Below are positions 45,201 through 54,623 of a stretch of DNA of 64,000 bases, one piece after another. The stretch is from Bombyx mori. Its lineage: Eukaryota > Arthropoda > Insecta > Lepidoptera > Bombycidae. The position numbers and the translations under genes are program-made. The notes under the pieces are model-generated. The model made no database searches. It saw only the letters and a program-made list of their open reading frames with translations, and was not told the DNA's origin. Position 1 is the stretch's first letter. Each line of letters starts with the position of its first letter. The DNA is taken from assembly GCF_030269925.1 (NCBI RefSeq), contig NC_085121.1, positions 8,201,501-8,265,500 on the forward strand, written 5' to 3'.

Positions 45201-48200
45201 TACTTAGATCCTTACCAAATTTACAAAGATTGGATCTATCATTTGCGGTGAGATTGTTATTAAAACTAATTCTCTATTTATTTATTTTTTGTTTTTAATT
45301 AAAATCTGCTCAAAATGTAAATTAGCTTTGAGCATAAATCGACATAAATACATATCTTCGCTGTCAAACCAAAATCTGCTATGTGCAAAAACTCTATTTT
45401 GAATTAACGAGTAAAAACATTTTCGTATAAAATTTTATATGAAGGTGAATTTTTAAGAACTATATCAAATGAAAGCTAGAGATAAATATTAAAGCTACAG
45501 ATACATAACAGTTTTTTTTTACGGTAGATAGGACTTTGAACTATACAAAAAGGTCAAAGAGTAAAAATCTCGAAAAGTGCACATAGCAGATTTTGGTTTG
45601 ACAACGACGATATAAAGTTATTTTCATTAATAAGAGATTTTGTTTTAAATGTACATTATTTCCAAGTCGCCATTAGTTTTAACTGGAATCACTGGATATT
45701 TATATTTCTCGTTTTGACATCGACCGAGCCCGTAAAACGTGAGATGACGTAACTATTAAGCTATTAATCACTACATAGTATAAAACAAAGTCGCTTTTTC
45801 TGTCTCTATATCTGTCCGTCCCTACCTATGCTTAAATCTTTAAAACTACGCAACGGATTTTGATGCGGTTTTTTTTAATAGATAGAGTGATTAAAGAGGA
45901 AGGTTTATATGTCTAATAACATCCATTAAATTGTGGAAAAATCACTAATAAATTACAGTTTCCGAAGCGAAGCGAGGGCGGGACGCTAGTAAATAAATAA
46001 ATTTACAATAATTAATTGCAGTCCGAAACCGGCGGCTCGGGTTCGTGTCTCACGGCGGCTTCGATGGCACGTGTGTGTGAAAACTTCGGCGAGCGACTCA
46101 CGCATCTCACTCTGGCGAACAACAAGTTCACAGCCTTGTCTCAGATACTTTCCTCTGTTGCGGTAAGTTTACGTTCCTAACATATATATATTTTTTTGCT
46201 TAACTGGGTGGGCGAACTCACAGCCCACCTGGTGTTAAGTGGTTACTGGAGTCCATAGACATCTACAACATAAATGCGCTACCCACCTTGAGATATACGT
46301 TCTAAGGTCTCAGTATAGGTACAACGGCTGCCCTACCCTTCAAACCGAAACGCATTACTGCATCACGGCAGAAATGGGCAAGGTGGTGGTACCTACCCGC
46401 GCGGACTCACAAGAGGTCCTACCACCAGTGAAGAGATCCTACCATCAGTTATAGTTATTTATAATTATAGTTGATTCATCGCCTTGCCGGTCGTGTGTTG
46501 TTAGACCTTATTGTATTACGGGTTGGACTCAAAGGTCGGAATCAGTGTCTCCAAATAAAAACACTTGTGTGCTATGTACGTGTGAGGTACCCAGTATATG
46601 TGGGATGTCTGAAATACATTTGCATTCGTTGTTGTTGTACAAAAAGTTTTGAGGTCAAACCTCCTCACGGTCCCGATTTAAATGAATATGGCATGACTCA
46701 AAAATAAGCACATAATAAATTATAGATGCTATTCTGATAATAAAAGTAACTGATATATTGATATCTACCTCGCTAGGAATGTAGATGGATTCTTCGTACG
46801 TGTGTGAATAATTTGAAGTCTATAATGTAGGGATATCCTATTTTATCATTTTAATTTATCGACAAAAATAGTTGTACTGAACCTTTGAAGGAATTCTATC
46901 TCATACTCTCTAGTAAAATTAAATAGATGTATACGTTTATCTCTTTTTAGTGTAGTTTTTTCGTTTCATCTACTTTCAAATCACATCAGTAATTGTTGCT
47001 TACACTAAAAAGTTTTCGTAGTTTAGATTTACACGTTCTGGCCTTTTTGTATTTTTCCAACTGTAATACAGCATAAATCTTATCGGGGAAATCACATTGT
47101 AAACCCTAAATGTTTCCCAATAAATTTAACACAATGCATTATAATTCACAAATAGAATAATAGCTTCATTAACTTAAATAAACTTATTAAAAAATAGACA
47201 ATGTTAATTGTTACTATGTATTAGGGGCATCTATGTAATGAATATTTTCAGATTTCTTATGTATGCATAAAGACAACATCACGATGTTGCTTAGAATATT
47301 TAAAAAAAAAATTAAAGTTTTGTGGCGGTAGCCATTATACAACGCAAGATATTTGACAGATGCCTGAATCTCGCTTACGTCATTTTCAAGATAAGCTTGC
47401 GTATAAACAAGTTCCGAACAACAACATTTGGCCAACTCTCAGACACAGCCCACCGAGTTTCTCGCCGGATCTTCTCAGTGGGTCGCGTTTCCGATCCGGA
47501 GGTAAATTCTGCAAAGCACGGCTCTTGCTAGGGTTCGTGTTAGCAACGTCGTCAAGTTTGAGCCCCGTGAGCTCACCTACTAGTTAAGGTTACACTGAAA
47601 TAGCCTCTCAAGGGTCTTAGCTAGGTAGGAAAAAAAAAACATTTGGACCGTCCGCGTCGCGTCGGTCTACTGAGCAACATCACCCGCTCGGCGAAAGATC
47701 TTCCTTCCTTCGTCGTCAAATCTATAGTTTTAATAATAATTATAGGCGCACTGTAAGAATCTGGAAGTGTTGGACATATCCGGAGCTCAGGCCACGACGC
47801 ACCCGGCGGCCGTGCCCCTCGAAGCCCTGCAGAAGGGCTGCCCAAAGATGAGAGTCTTCAGAGCGGCCAACGCGCAACTGATTTTGGCGTCCGCGACAAC
47901 GTCACAACAGGTTCGCGATAATTTATTGCGTCTCCTATAATATTCTATACTAAATATAGTGTATTATTAAGAATTTTAATAAGGAAACGAGGGTTGTGTG
48001 TTTACGTATTAAAAGTGTACAATTTCCAAAAATATTCGAAATTGAGTTAATATTCAGAATAATTTCGTATCACCAGTATTTTTCTCATAAATACTGTCAA
48101 AAGAGCGTAGTTTAGTTATTTTGACTACTTCTAACAAAATTAATATATAATTTTATCTTACTTTAAAAGACAGATATTGTAACTGGTAAAAACTAAAAAA

Positions 48201-51200
48201 TAGTTGCAAAGATGATTAATATTAAAAATATCATATGTTTTAAACCTTTAAAACACTCCTGTAAAATTTGGTAAGTTTTCAGATTATACAGTTATAATGC
48301 GAGAAGACGATATCATAATCGTGTGCAAACTTATAGTTTCAATTAATTATAGTAGAGTTCCGACTACCGGAGGTCCACTAGTAATCTATCTATCTATCTT
48401 CTATCTATATATATATAAAAATGAATTGCTGTTCGTTAGTCTCGCTAAAACTCGAGAACGGCTGGACCGATTTGGCTAATTTTGGTCTTGAATTATTTGG
48501 GGAAGTCCAGAAAAGGTTTAAAAGGTAGACAGATAAATATGAAAATGCTCGGAATTAAATAAAAATAACAATTTCGTTTTTCCTTTGATGCGTCCCCCGT
48601 CGGACGGATTCCTTTTGTTTGTTTTATGTTTATTTTATAGAAAAGTTTAAGTGTTTTATTTATCGATTGAGGCACTACGAAGTCTGCCAGGTCGGCTAGT
48701 TGTAAATTCTTTTTTTTTTATTGCTTAGATGGGTGGACGAGCTCACAGCCCACCTAGTGTTAAGTGGTTACTGGCGCCCATAGACATCTACGACGTAAAT
48801 GCGCCACCCACCTTGAGATATAAGTTCTAAGAGCTCAAGTATAGTTACAACGGCTGCCCCACCCTTCAAACCGAAACGCATTACTGCTTTACGGCAGTTA
48901 TAGGCGGGGTGGTGGTACCTACCGTGCGGACTCACAAGTCGTCCTACCATCAGTAAAAAAGTGCACGGTAGTTGTTGTATACTGGACATGATACATTATC
49001 GAGGTCGCTCCTTGGGGCGGTCAGACTCTAAGAGACTGGGTAACTTCCTGGATGAGCTGGAATGTTGCTCATAATCCTCACACTCGCAGAATAGGCGCAT
49101 AGGGTAGACCCGTGCGGGCTCACATGAGGTCCTACCACCAGTGAAAGAAAGAAGTATAGACGCGATAGTATAGACATGTGTTGACACGACACAGATGGAG
49201 ACGAACGGCTGGACGCAGCTGGAGGAGCTGTCGGTGGCGGGCGAGGCGGCGGCGGAGCGCGTGGCGGTGGGCGAGTACCGGCTGGGGGACGACGCGCTGA
49301 GCCGGCTGGTGCGCGGCGCCACGCGGCTGCGGCTGCTGGACCTGCGCGGCCTGCAGCGACTGTCCGACTCCGGCCTCGTGCGCGTGCCGGCCTGGGACCT
49401 GCAGCATCTCTTCCTTGGAGGTCAGCTTAATTGTAACCAGTTTTTTCTGACTTTGTTCGAACCCATGAATACAACATGTCACGGTTGCAGTTTAAAAACA
49501 GTTTTAAACAATTAAAGATCCTTTGTATTAAATTATATTGTTACTGACTGTAATTTATTATAAAAAGTATTCCGATGACTACAGTAGGCGCGCGAGTTCA
49601 TGTCCATCCTGAAGAATGTGGTAGTGCTGTGACCTAGTTAATTATGGTAATTTCGATAATAACTACCAATTTAGTCAACAGCTGTCGATTTGGTTTAATA
49701 TAACTTAAGGTAATTTTGCAATTTATAAAATAAAATAAATGTGATAAGTAATTATTTGTTTATTTCTAATAGAGAAAAATATATTTTAAATTCCAATTCA
49801 ATCACTATCAAATGAAAAGACAACCGACAGATCAGAGTCGGAATCAGTATGTATCTTTTTTTAGTAGGTTTTTTCTATCTGAACTTGTTGGAAGCGGAGT
49901 AGTCATGGTTAAATAAGACAATAGCATTAGTGTAAATTTTCGATATCGATAAGCGCGCGTCACAACCGTCAAGGACAACACTCGACGTCAGACAAGTGCG
50001 GGGAGGTGGGTGAAGGTGGGGCGAGCTGTCCCCCGCGCGTCGCCTCTGGCCCCGATGGACATGAACTCGCGCGCATACAGTTCATATGAGAACGGTCAAT
50101 TCATTCTTTGTCATCTCGTTTGTGTCCGTCTTTAAGGAAGTAAAAAAATGTACTGCCTGCTGCTAGTCACGTACGCCCTCGTTCCATTTCACTCTTTATT
50201 TTTGAATTCTTGTCAAGTGTCTGTCTTAGTCTGTGTCTATCTCTAGTCGTTGTAGTTCTTATGTCCTGTCAAAGAGGTTGCACGCGACGACAGTAGACAG
50301 TTTATAATACTTAAAGATCTTTTGTTTAATATAAAATTTCATCACATTGTTACTAACTGTATTTTATTATAAAAAGTAATCCGATGCCTACCTTTTAATG
50401 GACCGAACGTAATTCGTATCAGGCTGTAACGTGACGAGGCAAAGCAACGCGTGTCTGGAGTTGATCTGCGAGAAGTGGTCGCACAGCCTGCTGGAGCTGG
50501 ACCTGTCGTGGGCGTCGGCGGCGCGGGTGCTGGACGACGCCGTCTCCGCGCTCGCTGATTCCACCACCAGCAAACTGAGGTTCGTCTTCACCTTTATCTG
50601 TTTATCGTCTACCTGGTACCTTTACTTGTGGTAGGGCCTCTTGTGAGTCCGTGAGGGTAGGTACCACCGCCCCGCCTATTTCTGCCGTGAAGCAGTAATG
50701 CGTTTCGGTTTGAAGGGTGAGGCAGCCGTTGTAACTATACTGAGACCTTAGAACTTACATCTCAAGGTGTGTGGCGCATTTACGTTGTAAATGTCTATGG
50801 GTTTCAGTAACCACTTAACACCAGGCGGGCTATGAGCTCGTTCAACGACTAAAGAAAAAACAAAACCTTTTTGTCTGAAGCTTCTATATACAACACTAGC
50901 GACCCGCCTCGCTTCGCTTCGGAAACTAATTTATTATTGATTTCTCCACTATTTAATGGATATTATTATACATATAAATCTTCCTCTTCAATCACTCTAT
51001 CTATTAAAAAAAAAACCACATCAAAATCCGTTGCGTAGTTTTAATGATTTAAGCATACAAAGGGTTATAGGGACAGAGAAAGCGACTTTGTTTTATACTA
51101 TGTAGTGATTTTGAAAAACAAATTTCGATATAACGTTTATATAACAGACAACAAATGATTAGTTTCTGTATTTTTGAATATTTGAAAGTCGCGAAAAATT

Positions 51201-53743
51201 TATTACACCAATTTGCTAACGCAATCGTAGCCCTATAATTATCACATATCCTATGACGATACGATATGGGAGGTGGTGATCTAAATATAAAATCTATTTT
51301 TTTACAACCAACCTCTGTGAGGTGAACTCCCATTTCTGTTTTTTTTTTTTTTTATAACAACTAAGAGGCAAACGAGCAAGACGGGTCACCTGATGGTAAG
51401 TGATTCACCGCCGCCCACGGTCACCAGCGTTTACGCCAGTGCGTTGCCTACCCTAATGTTATATATCATATTATCCGAAGAACACGTGATTTTCACGCTT
51501 CATTTTTGATGCTAAACGATCACTAAAGTCCATGCAGCCCATAAGCTCACACAGGAGAGAGTCTAATGTCTAACGTCTTTAGACATAAGGTCGAAGTTTC
51601 AGTGGCAATGGTGTAACGACCATCCACCCTTCAAACCGGAACTAATTTATATTATAAATAACCACTGTAGATGATGGGGAAGTAGTGAGAATTATTCTAG
51701 AAAAACTTGATTAGTTTATAACTAAGTATCTAGACATTTATTTATCAGTGAATTTGATGAACTCGGTTGAGGATTAAATAATGAAATATTTTTTTTAGAA
51801 TACTAAATCTGTGCGGTTCTTCTGTCTCATTGGAACCGGTGAAGAAAGTTCTGCTCAGGTGTCCGCACTTAGAATACTTGAACCTCAGTTCCTGTCGAGC
51901 CTTACCTAGGGGGATGAAACGGTCGTATGCGGGAAAAGAACTGCAAGATCTCAAAGATAGCTTCGATCCCGTCAAAATAAAAGCGAAAGAAGAGAAAGAC
52001 GTTGAAACCACGACACCAAAAAAAGGAACAAAAAAGACTCAACCAGATTCAAAGTCTGATACTGATGCGAAGGAAACAAGCGGTGATCTCACATCTGCCT
52101 CTGATACTAAGATTGATTCAAATTCTCTAAATGAAAGCGAAAGTAAATCTTTCCATTTCCAAGAACCCAAAAGTCTCTCCGACGTCGGCTTAAGTGAAAA
52201 ACTTTCTTCATCCCTAGAATTCATTTCTAAATCTTCTATTGATGGTAAAACCATAAATAGTAAGACGAGTGATTTATTCACAAGCAAAGACAGTATTGAT
52301 TCTGCCACTTCCGTCCTAGAGGAAAGGAGGTTCACCAGAGACGTTACTCCGAAACTTTTGAGTCCAATGTCGCAGTCTAGGCCCGATTCCTCGTCCACGC
52401 CGAGGTCAGAATCGAAATCAGATTTTGGTAGTCCCCACTTTAGTCCCGTGCCAAAACCGGACAGTCAAGTTCAGAACAGCCCCGATGTACAGACAGAGAC
52501 AATAAAGAACAATTCGTGGCATTTGGGCACTTTCAAATCAACTCCCACCTACAAGTCGGAAGCGAGTCCTCTCAATAGAATAGATAGCAGTAGTAAAATG
52601 AAGCACAACAAAATGATAGAACAGTGCAGTCCCACCACGTCCCTCGAGAACACAAACAAACGCAGTCCTGATGTACAGGGTGTTAAACAGGACATAAAGA
52701 ATCCCAACACTTGGAACTACGGGAATTATAGTCCTATGCCCAGACAAGACAATCAGTTTTCCTCTCAAAGAAGTCCATACTCTGCTCAACCGAGTCCAGC
52801 CCAGCCTAGTCCGTATTCAACTCAACCGAGTCCCTACTCAGCACAACCCAGCCCGTACTCGTCGCAACCTAGTCCGTACTCAGCACAGCCCAGTCCCGAC
52901 ACTAGTCAAATAGTCAAGCCAGATCTGCCCAAGTCGGGAGCTTGGAACACGGGCAACTACAGCCCAATGCCCAAACATCATGCACCGTTTTCTCCTCATC
53001 CGTCGACCCACACCAGTCCGGATCCAGGCATAGGTATGAAAGCTGACAGCTTAAGAAATAATCCAAACAAAACCCCCGGACAATACAGTCCTATGTCGCG
53101 ACAAGATCGACTGCATCACAGTCCGTATTCGCCGAGACCCAGCATAGATAATACAGTTTACAGCAATAAAAAGAGCCCCGGCGTCGGTAATTACAGTCCA
53201 ATGATGCGACCGGACTATCACCTCCCGAGCCCCGACAGAGGTCCGACCTCCCGCACTTCGATGAGCGGACGAAGTGCTGAACTTTACGCACGGAACGTTT
53301 CCAAAGTTCCCGATTTATTACATAACATACCGCTTCCAGATAACAGCTGGGGAATTGAAAAGTTTAATCAGACAGCCGTCACTCCCACTTCAACGATAGA
53401 ATCTTTAGTGTGGGGTACGCCTTCGTTCAATGCAGAGCCGCCGTCGACCGTGTCCGGTCGCAGCGAGAACGTTCCCTCCGCGCCGACATTGAACACGCCG
53501 CCGCCGCGGACTTGGACCGAGTTGCCTTCGTTTGAATCTAGTGTTCGAAGACTGAACGACAATTTAAGTGATCCGTGGAGTGTGGGACAATTCCGCGTCG
53601 AGCCCCCGCACGCCGTGCACAATCATTTTGTTGAGCAAAACGTTAATTTTGATTCGTTGAGTTCTCATCATCTGGGACATCAGACGCAATCGCTATCAAA
53701 CTTCTTGGACGACGGTTTCTCGGAAACGTCGCGCGTCGACTGA
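39269..53743 (+). CDS. FBXL6: FBXL6-like F-box/LRR protein, ten coding exons, 1380 aa
   Basis: Exons: 39269-40081, 42718-42928, 43698-43854, 43958-44118, 45081-45247, 46022-46162, 47746-47910, 49195-49420, 50423-50579, 51799-53743. All introns are GT-AG and the joined frame is continuous (4143 nt). Residues 1 to about 360 are charged and low-complexity (KHKQRSRR, EEEEEDVEEVPEQEE). The F-box follows (PWGMSMPREVLLKIFDYV, ending near VCKLWHSVS). Then come leucine-rich repeats to about residue 785. Family signatures shared with vertebrate FBXL6 are VPLEALQKGCPKMRV, RLLDLRGLQRLSDSGL and YLNLSSCRALPRGMKRSY. F-box proteins link substrates to SKP1-CUL1 ubiquitin ligases, with LRRs as the substrate arm; the substrate is unknown. 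Unlike the vertebrate protein, which ends soon after the last motif, this one continues for about 600 Ser/Pro-rich residues. I start at the ATG at 39269; an upstream in-frame GTG is not a start. Confidence 0.85.
40146..40365 (-). repeat. strongly diverged Bm1-like SINE in intron 1
   Basis: T run, then AACTGGTGTTAAATGGTTAC, then AAGGAAGAAATAGGTAGG and GTACCACCAG, parallel the Bm1 body in order but with many changes. This is an old insertion. Confidence 0.5.
40848..40904. ncRNA. hairpin with a 21-bp perfect stem and 15-nt loop in intron 1
   Basis: AAGATCCACAAGAGAATGAT (plus a final A) at 40848-40868 is the exact reverse complement of 40884-40904. The loop is GTAATTGACATTTAT and allows up to three further pairs (one a G-T wobble). 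The size matches a pre-miRNA-like foldback, but expression is unknown. A palindromic duplication or a hairpin without an RNA role would look the same. Confidence 0.35.
40905..42226. other. intron 1 sequence, nothing further recognised
   Basis: AT-rich sequence without recognised exon or repeat. It precedes a full-length SINE. Confidence 0.4.
42227..42658 (+). repeat. full-length Bm1-type SINE in intron 1
   Basis: The tRNA-like head, with A-box TGGCCTAAAGG and B-box GTGTTCGGATCCCGCAGG, is followed by the complete body and an A7 tail. It ends 60 bp before the acceptor of exon 2 at 42718 and is in the same orientation as the gene. Confidence 0.85.
43541..43634 (-). repeat. LINE/SINE 3'-end fragment in intron 2
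   Basis: GTAGGCAGACGAGCATACCG, then AACTGATGGTAAGTGGTTAC, then TCAGCTATGCCAGGGGCA, match the family at 22009 and 62125. Confidence 0.65.
43698..44118 (+). CDS. FBXL6: F-box-encoding exons 3 and 4 of the FBXL6-like gene
   Basis: Exon 3 (43698-43854) encodes SPWGMSMPREVLLKIFDYVI to LPSVIR. Exon 4 (43958-44118) continues with LGRVCKLWHSVSCTPDLWKS and ENRLSQCQSLNI. The splice sites are CTTCCAG/AA, AAG/GTATTC, TTTCAG/AT and TTG/GTGAGT. The L-P-x-E-[VL]-L-x-x-I-F start and the C-x-x-W end are the standard F-box contacts for SKP1. Confidence 0.85.
44359..44740 (-). mobile_element. 5'-truncated RTE-type LINE 3' end in intron 4
   Basis: The minus-strand frame MRMLRSMCGVTRMDRIRNEY, then KLRSARLGWCGHVMRRN, then GRGRPKKKLMDCVKDD, is the conserved C-terminus of RTE-type ORFs. 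The 3' end is a (GAT)n simple repeat, seen as ATCATCATCAT at 44358-44369. An 11-bp target duplication, GCTTAATGGAT, flanks it at 44348-44358 and 44741-44751. Confidence 0.8.
44766..45075 (+). repeat. tRNA-derived SINE of a second type in intron 4
   Basis: The head contains CATGGTCACTACACAAGGG and the B-box GGGTTCGAATCCCGCC (44812-44827). A body with CCGTTATCTGGTACCTGTAA follows, then a long (TATT)n-like tail to about 45070. The tail ends a few bases before the exon 5 acceptor (45080). Confidence 0.65.
45352..45611. mobile_element. MITE-like element with 26-bp perfect inverted repeats in intron 5
   Basis: 45362-45387 (starting TGTCAAACCAAAATCTGCTA) is the exact reverse complement of 45578-45603. 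Similarity continues outward for several bases (ATATCTTCG versus ATATCGTCG). It is about 260 bp with no coding capacity. No target duplication is obvious, so its superfamily is unassigned. Confidence 0.6.
45768..45989 (+). mobile_element. short Helitron, plus orientation, intron 5
   Basis: It begins TCACTACATAGTATAAAACA and ends GGGCGGGACGCTAG, inserted between A (45767) and T (45990). It is the same family as 50896-51108, which lies in the opposite orientation. Confidence 0.8.
46191..46430 (-). repeat. 5'-truncated Bm1-type SINE in intron 6
   Basis: T run, then GCTTAACTGGGTGGGCGAAC and the body to GAGGTCCTACCACCAGTG. A short repeated phrase, GATCCTACCATCAGT, follows at 46435-46449. It starts about 28 bp after the exon 6 donor. 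Confidence 0.8.
46450..47439. other. intron 6 sequence, nothing recognised
   Basis: AT-rich, with no exon or repeat recognised. Confidence 0.45.
47440..47640 (+). repeat. 5'-truncated Jockey-like LINE 3' UTR in intron 6
   Basis: It is the reverse of the 5610-5830 sequence: CTTCTCAGTGGGTCGCGTTT, CTCTTGCTAGGGTTCGTGTT, then a poly(A) at 47630-47639. It ends about 105 bp before exon 7. Confidence 0.7.
48385..48699 (+). mobile_element. short non-autonomous Helitron in intron 7
   Basis: It begins TCTATCTATC, passes AAAAATGAATTGCTGTTCGT and AACGGCTGGACCGATTTGGC, and ends GTCTGCCAGGTCGGCTAG. It is inserted between A (48384) and T (48700). It has no inverted repeats or coding capacity. Confidence 0.75.
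48711..48954 (-). repeat. Bm1-type SINE body in intron 7
   Basis: T run then GCTTAGATGGGTGGACGAGC through to GTCGTCCTACCATCAGT. The element starts about 12 bp after the Helitron end. A non-Bm1 segment follows immediately. Confidence 0.8.
48955..49143 (-). repeat. non-Bm1 SINE segment with a second Bm1 scrap
   Basis: 48955-49099 is the reverse complement of the segment at 36070-36200 and is joined to Bm1 at the same point. 49104-49143 (ACCCGTGCGGGCTCACATGA) is another Bm1 scrap. The exon 8 acceptor is only 50 bp further on. Confidence 0.6.
49510..50388. repeat. direct repeats enclosing a 21-bp perfect inverted repeat in intron 8
   Basis: Segments of about 70-80 bp at 49510-49577 and 50311-50388 are imperfect direct copies (TTGTTACTGACTGTAATTTA versus TTGTTACTAACTGTATTTTA, both ending AAAAAGTA-TCCGATG). 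Between them, 49588-49608 (CGCGCGAGTTCATGTCCATC core) is the exact reverse complement of 50054-50074. No ORF is present. The structure could be an unrecognised mobile element or a local duplication. Confidence 0.5.
50621..50868 (+). repeat. 5'-truncated Bm1-type SINE in intron 9
   Basis: TACTTGTGGTAGGGCCTCTT through the body to GGGCTATGAGCTCGTTCAAC and an A-rich end. It starts about 40 bp after the exon 9 donor, in gene orientation. Confidence 0.8.
50896..51108 (-). mobile_element. short Helitron, minus orientation, intron 9
   Basis: On the minus strand it begins TCACTACATAGTATAAAACA and ends GGCGGGTCGCTAG, inserted between A and T. It matches 45768-45989 in inverted orientation. Confidence 0.8.
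51339..51453 (-). repeat. LINE/SINE 3'-end fragment in intron 9
   Basis: A T15 run is followed by AGGCAAACGAGCAAGACGGG, TCACCTGATGGTAAGTGATT, and CGCCAGTGCGTTGCCTACC. It is related to the family at 22009. Confidence 0.65.
51799..53743 (+). CDS. FBXL6: last coding exon: final LRR and disordered Ser/Pro-rich tail
   Basis: The exon opens with ILNLCGSSVSLEPVKKVLL and the family motif LNLSSCRALPRGMKR. It then enters a tail of about 600 aa rich in Ser, Pro, Asn, Gln and Lys. Residues about 1056-1100 contain tandem SPYSxQP heptads (SPYSTQPSPYSAQPSPYS). A GNYSPMP-type motif recurs at about 52712, 52940, 53070 and 53181. The many Ser-Pro pairs suggest proline-directed kinase sites. The stop is at 53741. 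Single-exon coding of the whole tail is compatible with a later extension of the ancestral gene. Confidence 0.9.
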
Positions 53744-54623
53744 CCGTATTAAAGTGCTTGCAGTATAGTTTCTCGAATAATATCAACATTCACGACATTG
53801 TATTGTTCGAAAACGCATATTTCTATGAAGCGAACACTAGGGTGATATAAATTACAATTGATTGAACAATTATATATAGTTTGTAAATAAGATTATGTAG
53901 TTAGAACATAAGAGTAAGGAAGCTAGTAAATGCAGTATGTTTCGCAGGCATCATTAAAATAGTTAATTAACTGATAGACTATCGACATAGATAGAATATC
54001 CCTGTCGTCTGAGTTAAGTTTAAAATGAGTCTTTATTTGTATGCCAAAATCTTTTTCACTGAGGCCAAAATAGTTATATTTATTTGAACACATATTGTCA
54101 TTTGTTGTTAATGAAATTAAATGACATTTAGTAGTTATAATTTAATATTTGTTATAATTATGGTCCCTCGAAGTAACAATTACAAAACAGCAATAAACAT
54201 TCCTTCGTCTCTTGAATAACATCACTGTTTATGATTTTAAATTTCTAAATGCAATTCTGCATTATTAGATATTTTAGAAATTGTTGATGTGTGAATGGAT
54301 ATTATATTGTTGAAAATATTTTATTAGAATAGGCTCAAATGAGGTTTAATAATGTGCATATTTTAAAGTGGGGAAATGTAAATTTTATTTGTACAGCAAT
54401 ACTTCTCGGTCAATTTCACAGTCTGTAATCATCTTTATGTTCAAAAACTATAAAACATTTTTTTTTTTTAAACCTTGCTGACATCCCTCTTTCATTAATG
54501 TAATGAATAGTTTTGTATAATTTATACATCATCATAAAACTGTTTTTGGCTTTATCAAAATTTCACACATTCACATTTTTTATTTGTATTTACAGTTTCA
54601 TAAAGTAGTGGAAATCAAATATA
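53744..54623 (+). other. 3' UTR and downstream flank of the FBXL6-like gene
   Basis: A polyadenylation signal AATAAA occurs at 54191-54196. A transcript ending shortly after it would have a 3' UTR of about 460 nt. The mariner TA site is at 54622. Confidence 0.45.

Noticed and set aside
45081..45298. ORF reading past 45247 as a separate gene (AQWKVCNIGW... onward)
   Set aside because: It is FBXL6 exon 5 reading through its donor GTGAGA into the intron.
52768..52900. CRISPR-like or microsatellite array
   Set aside because: The repetition is at the protein level (SPYSxQP heptads) in an open exon of a eukaryotic gene, with synonymous variation between units.
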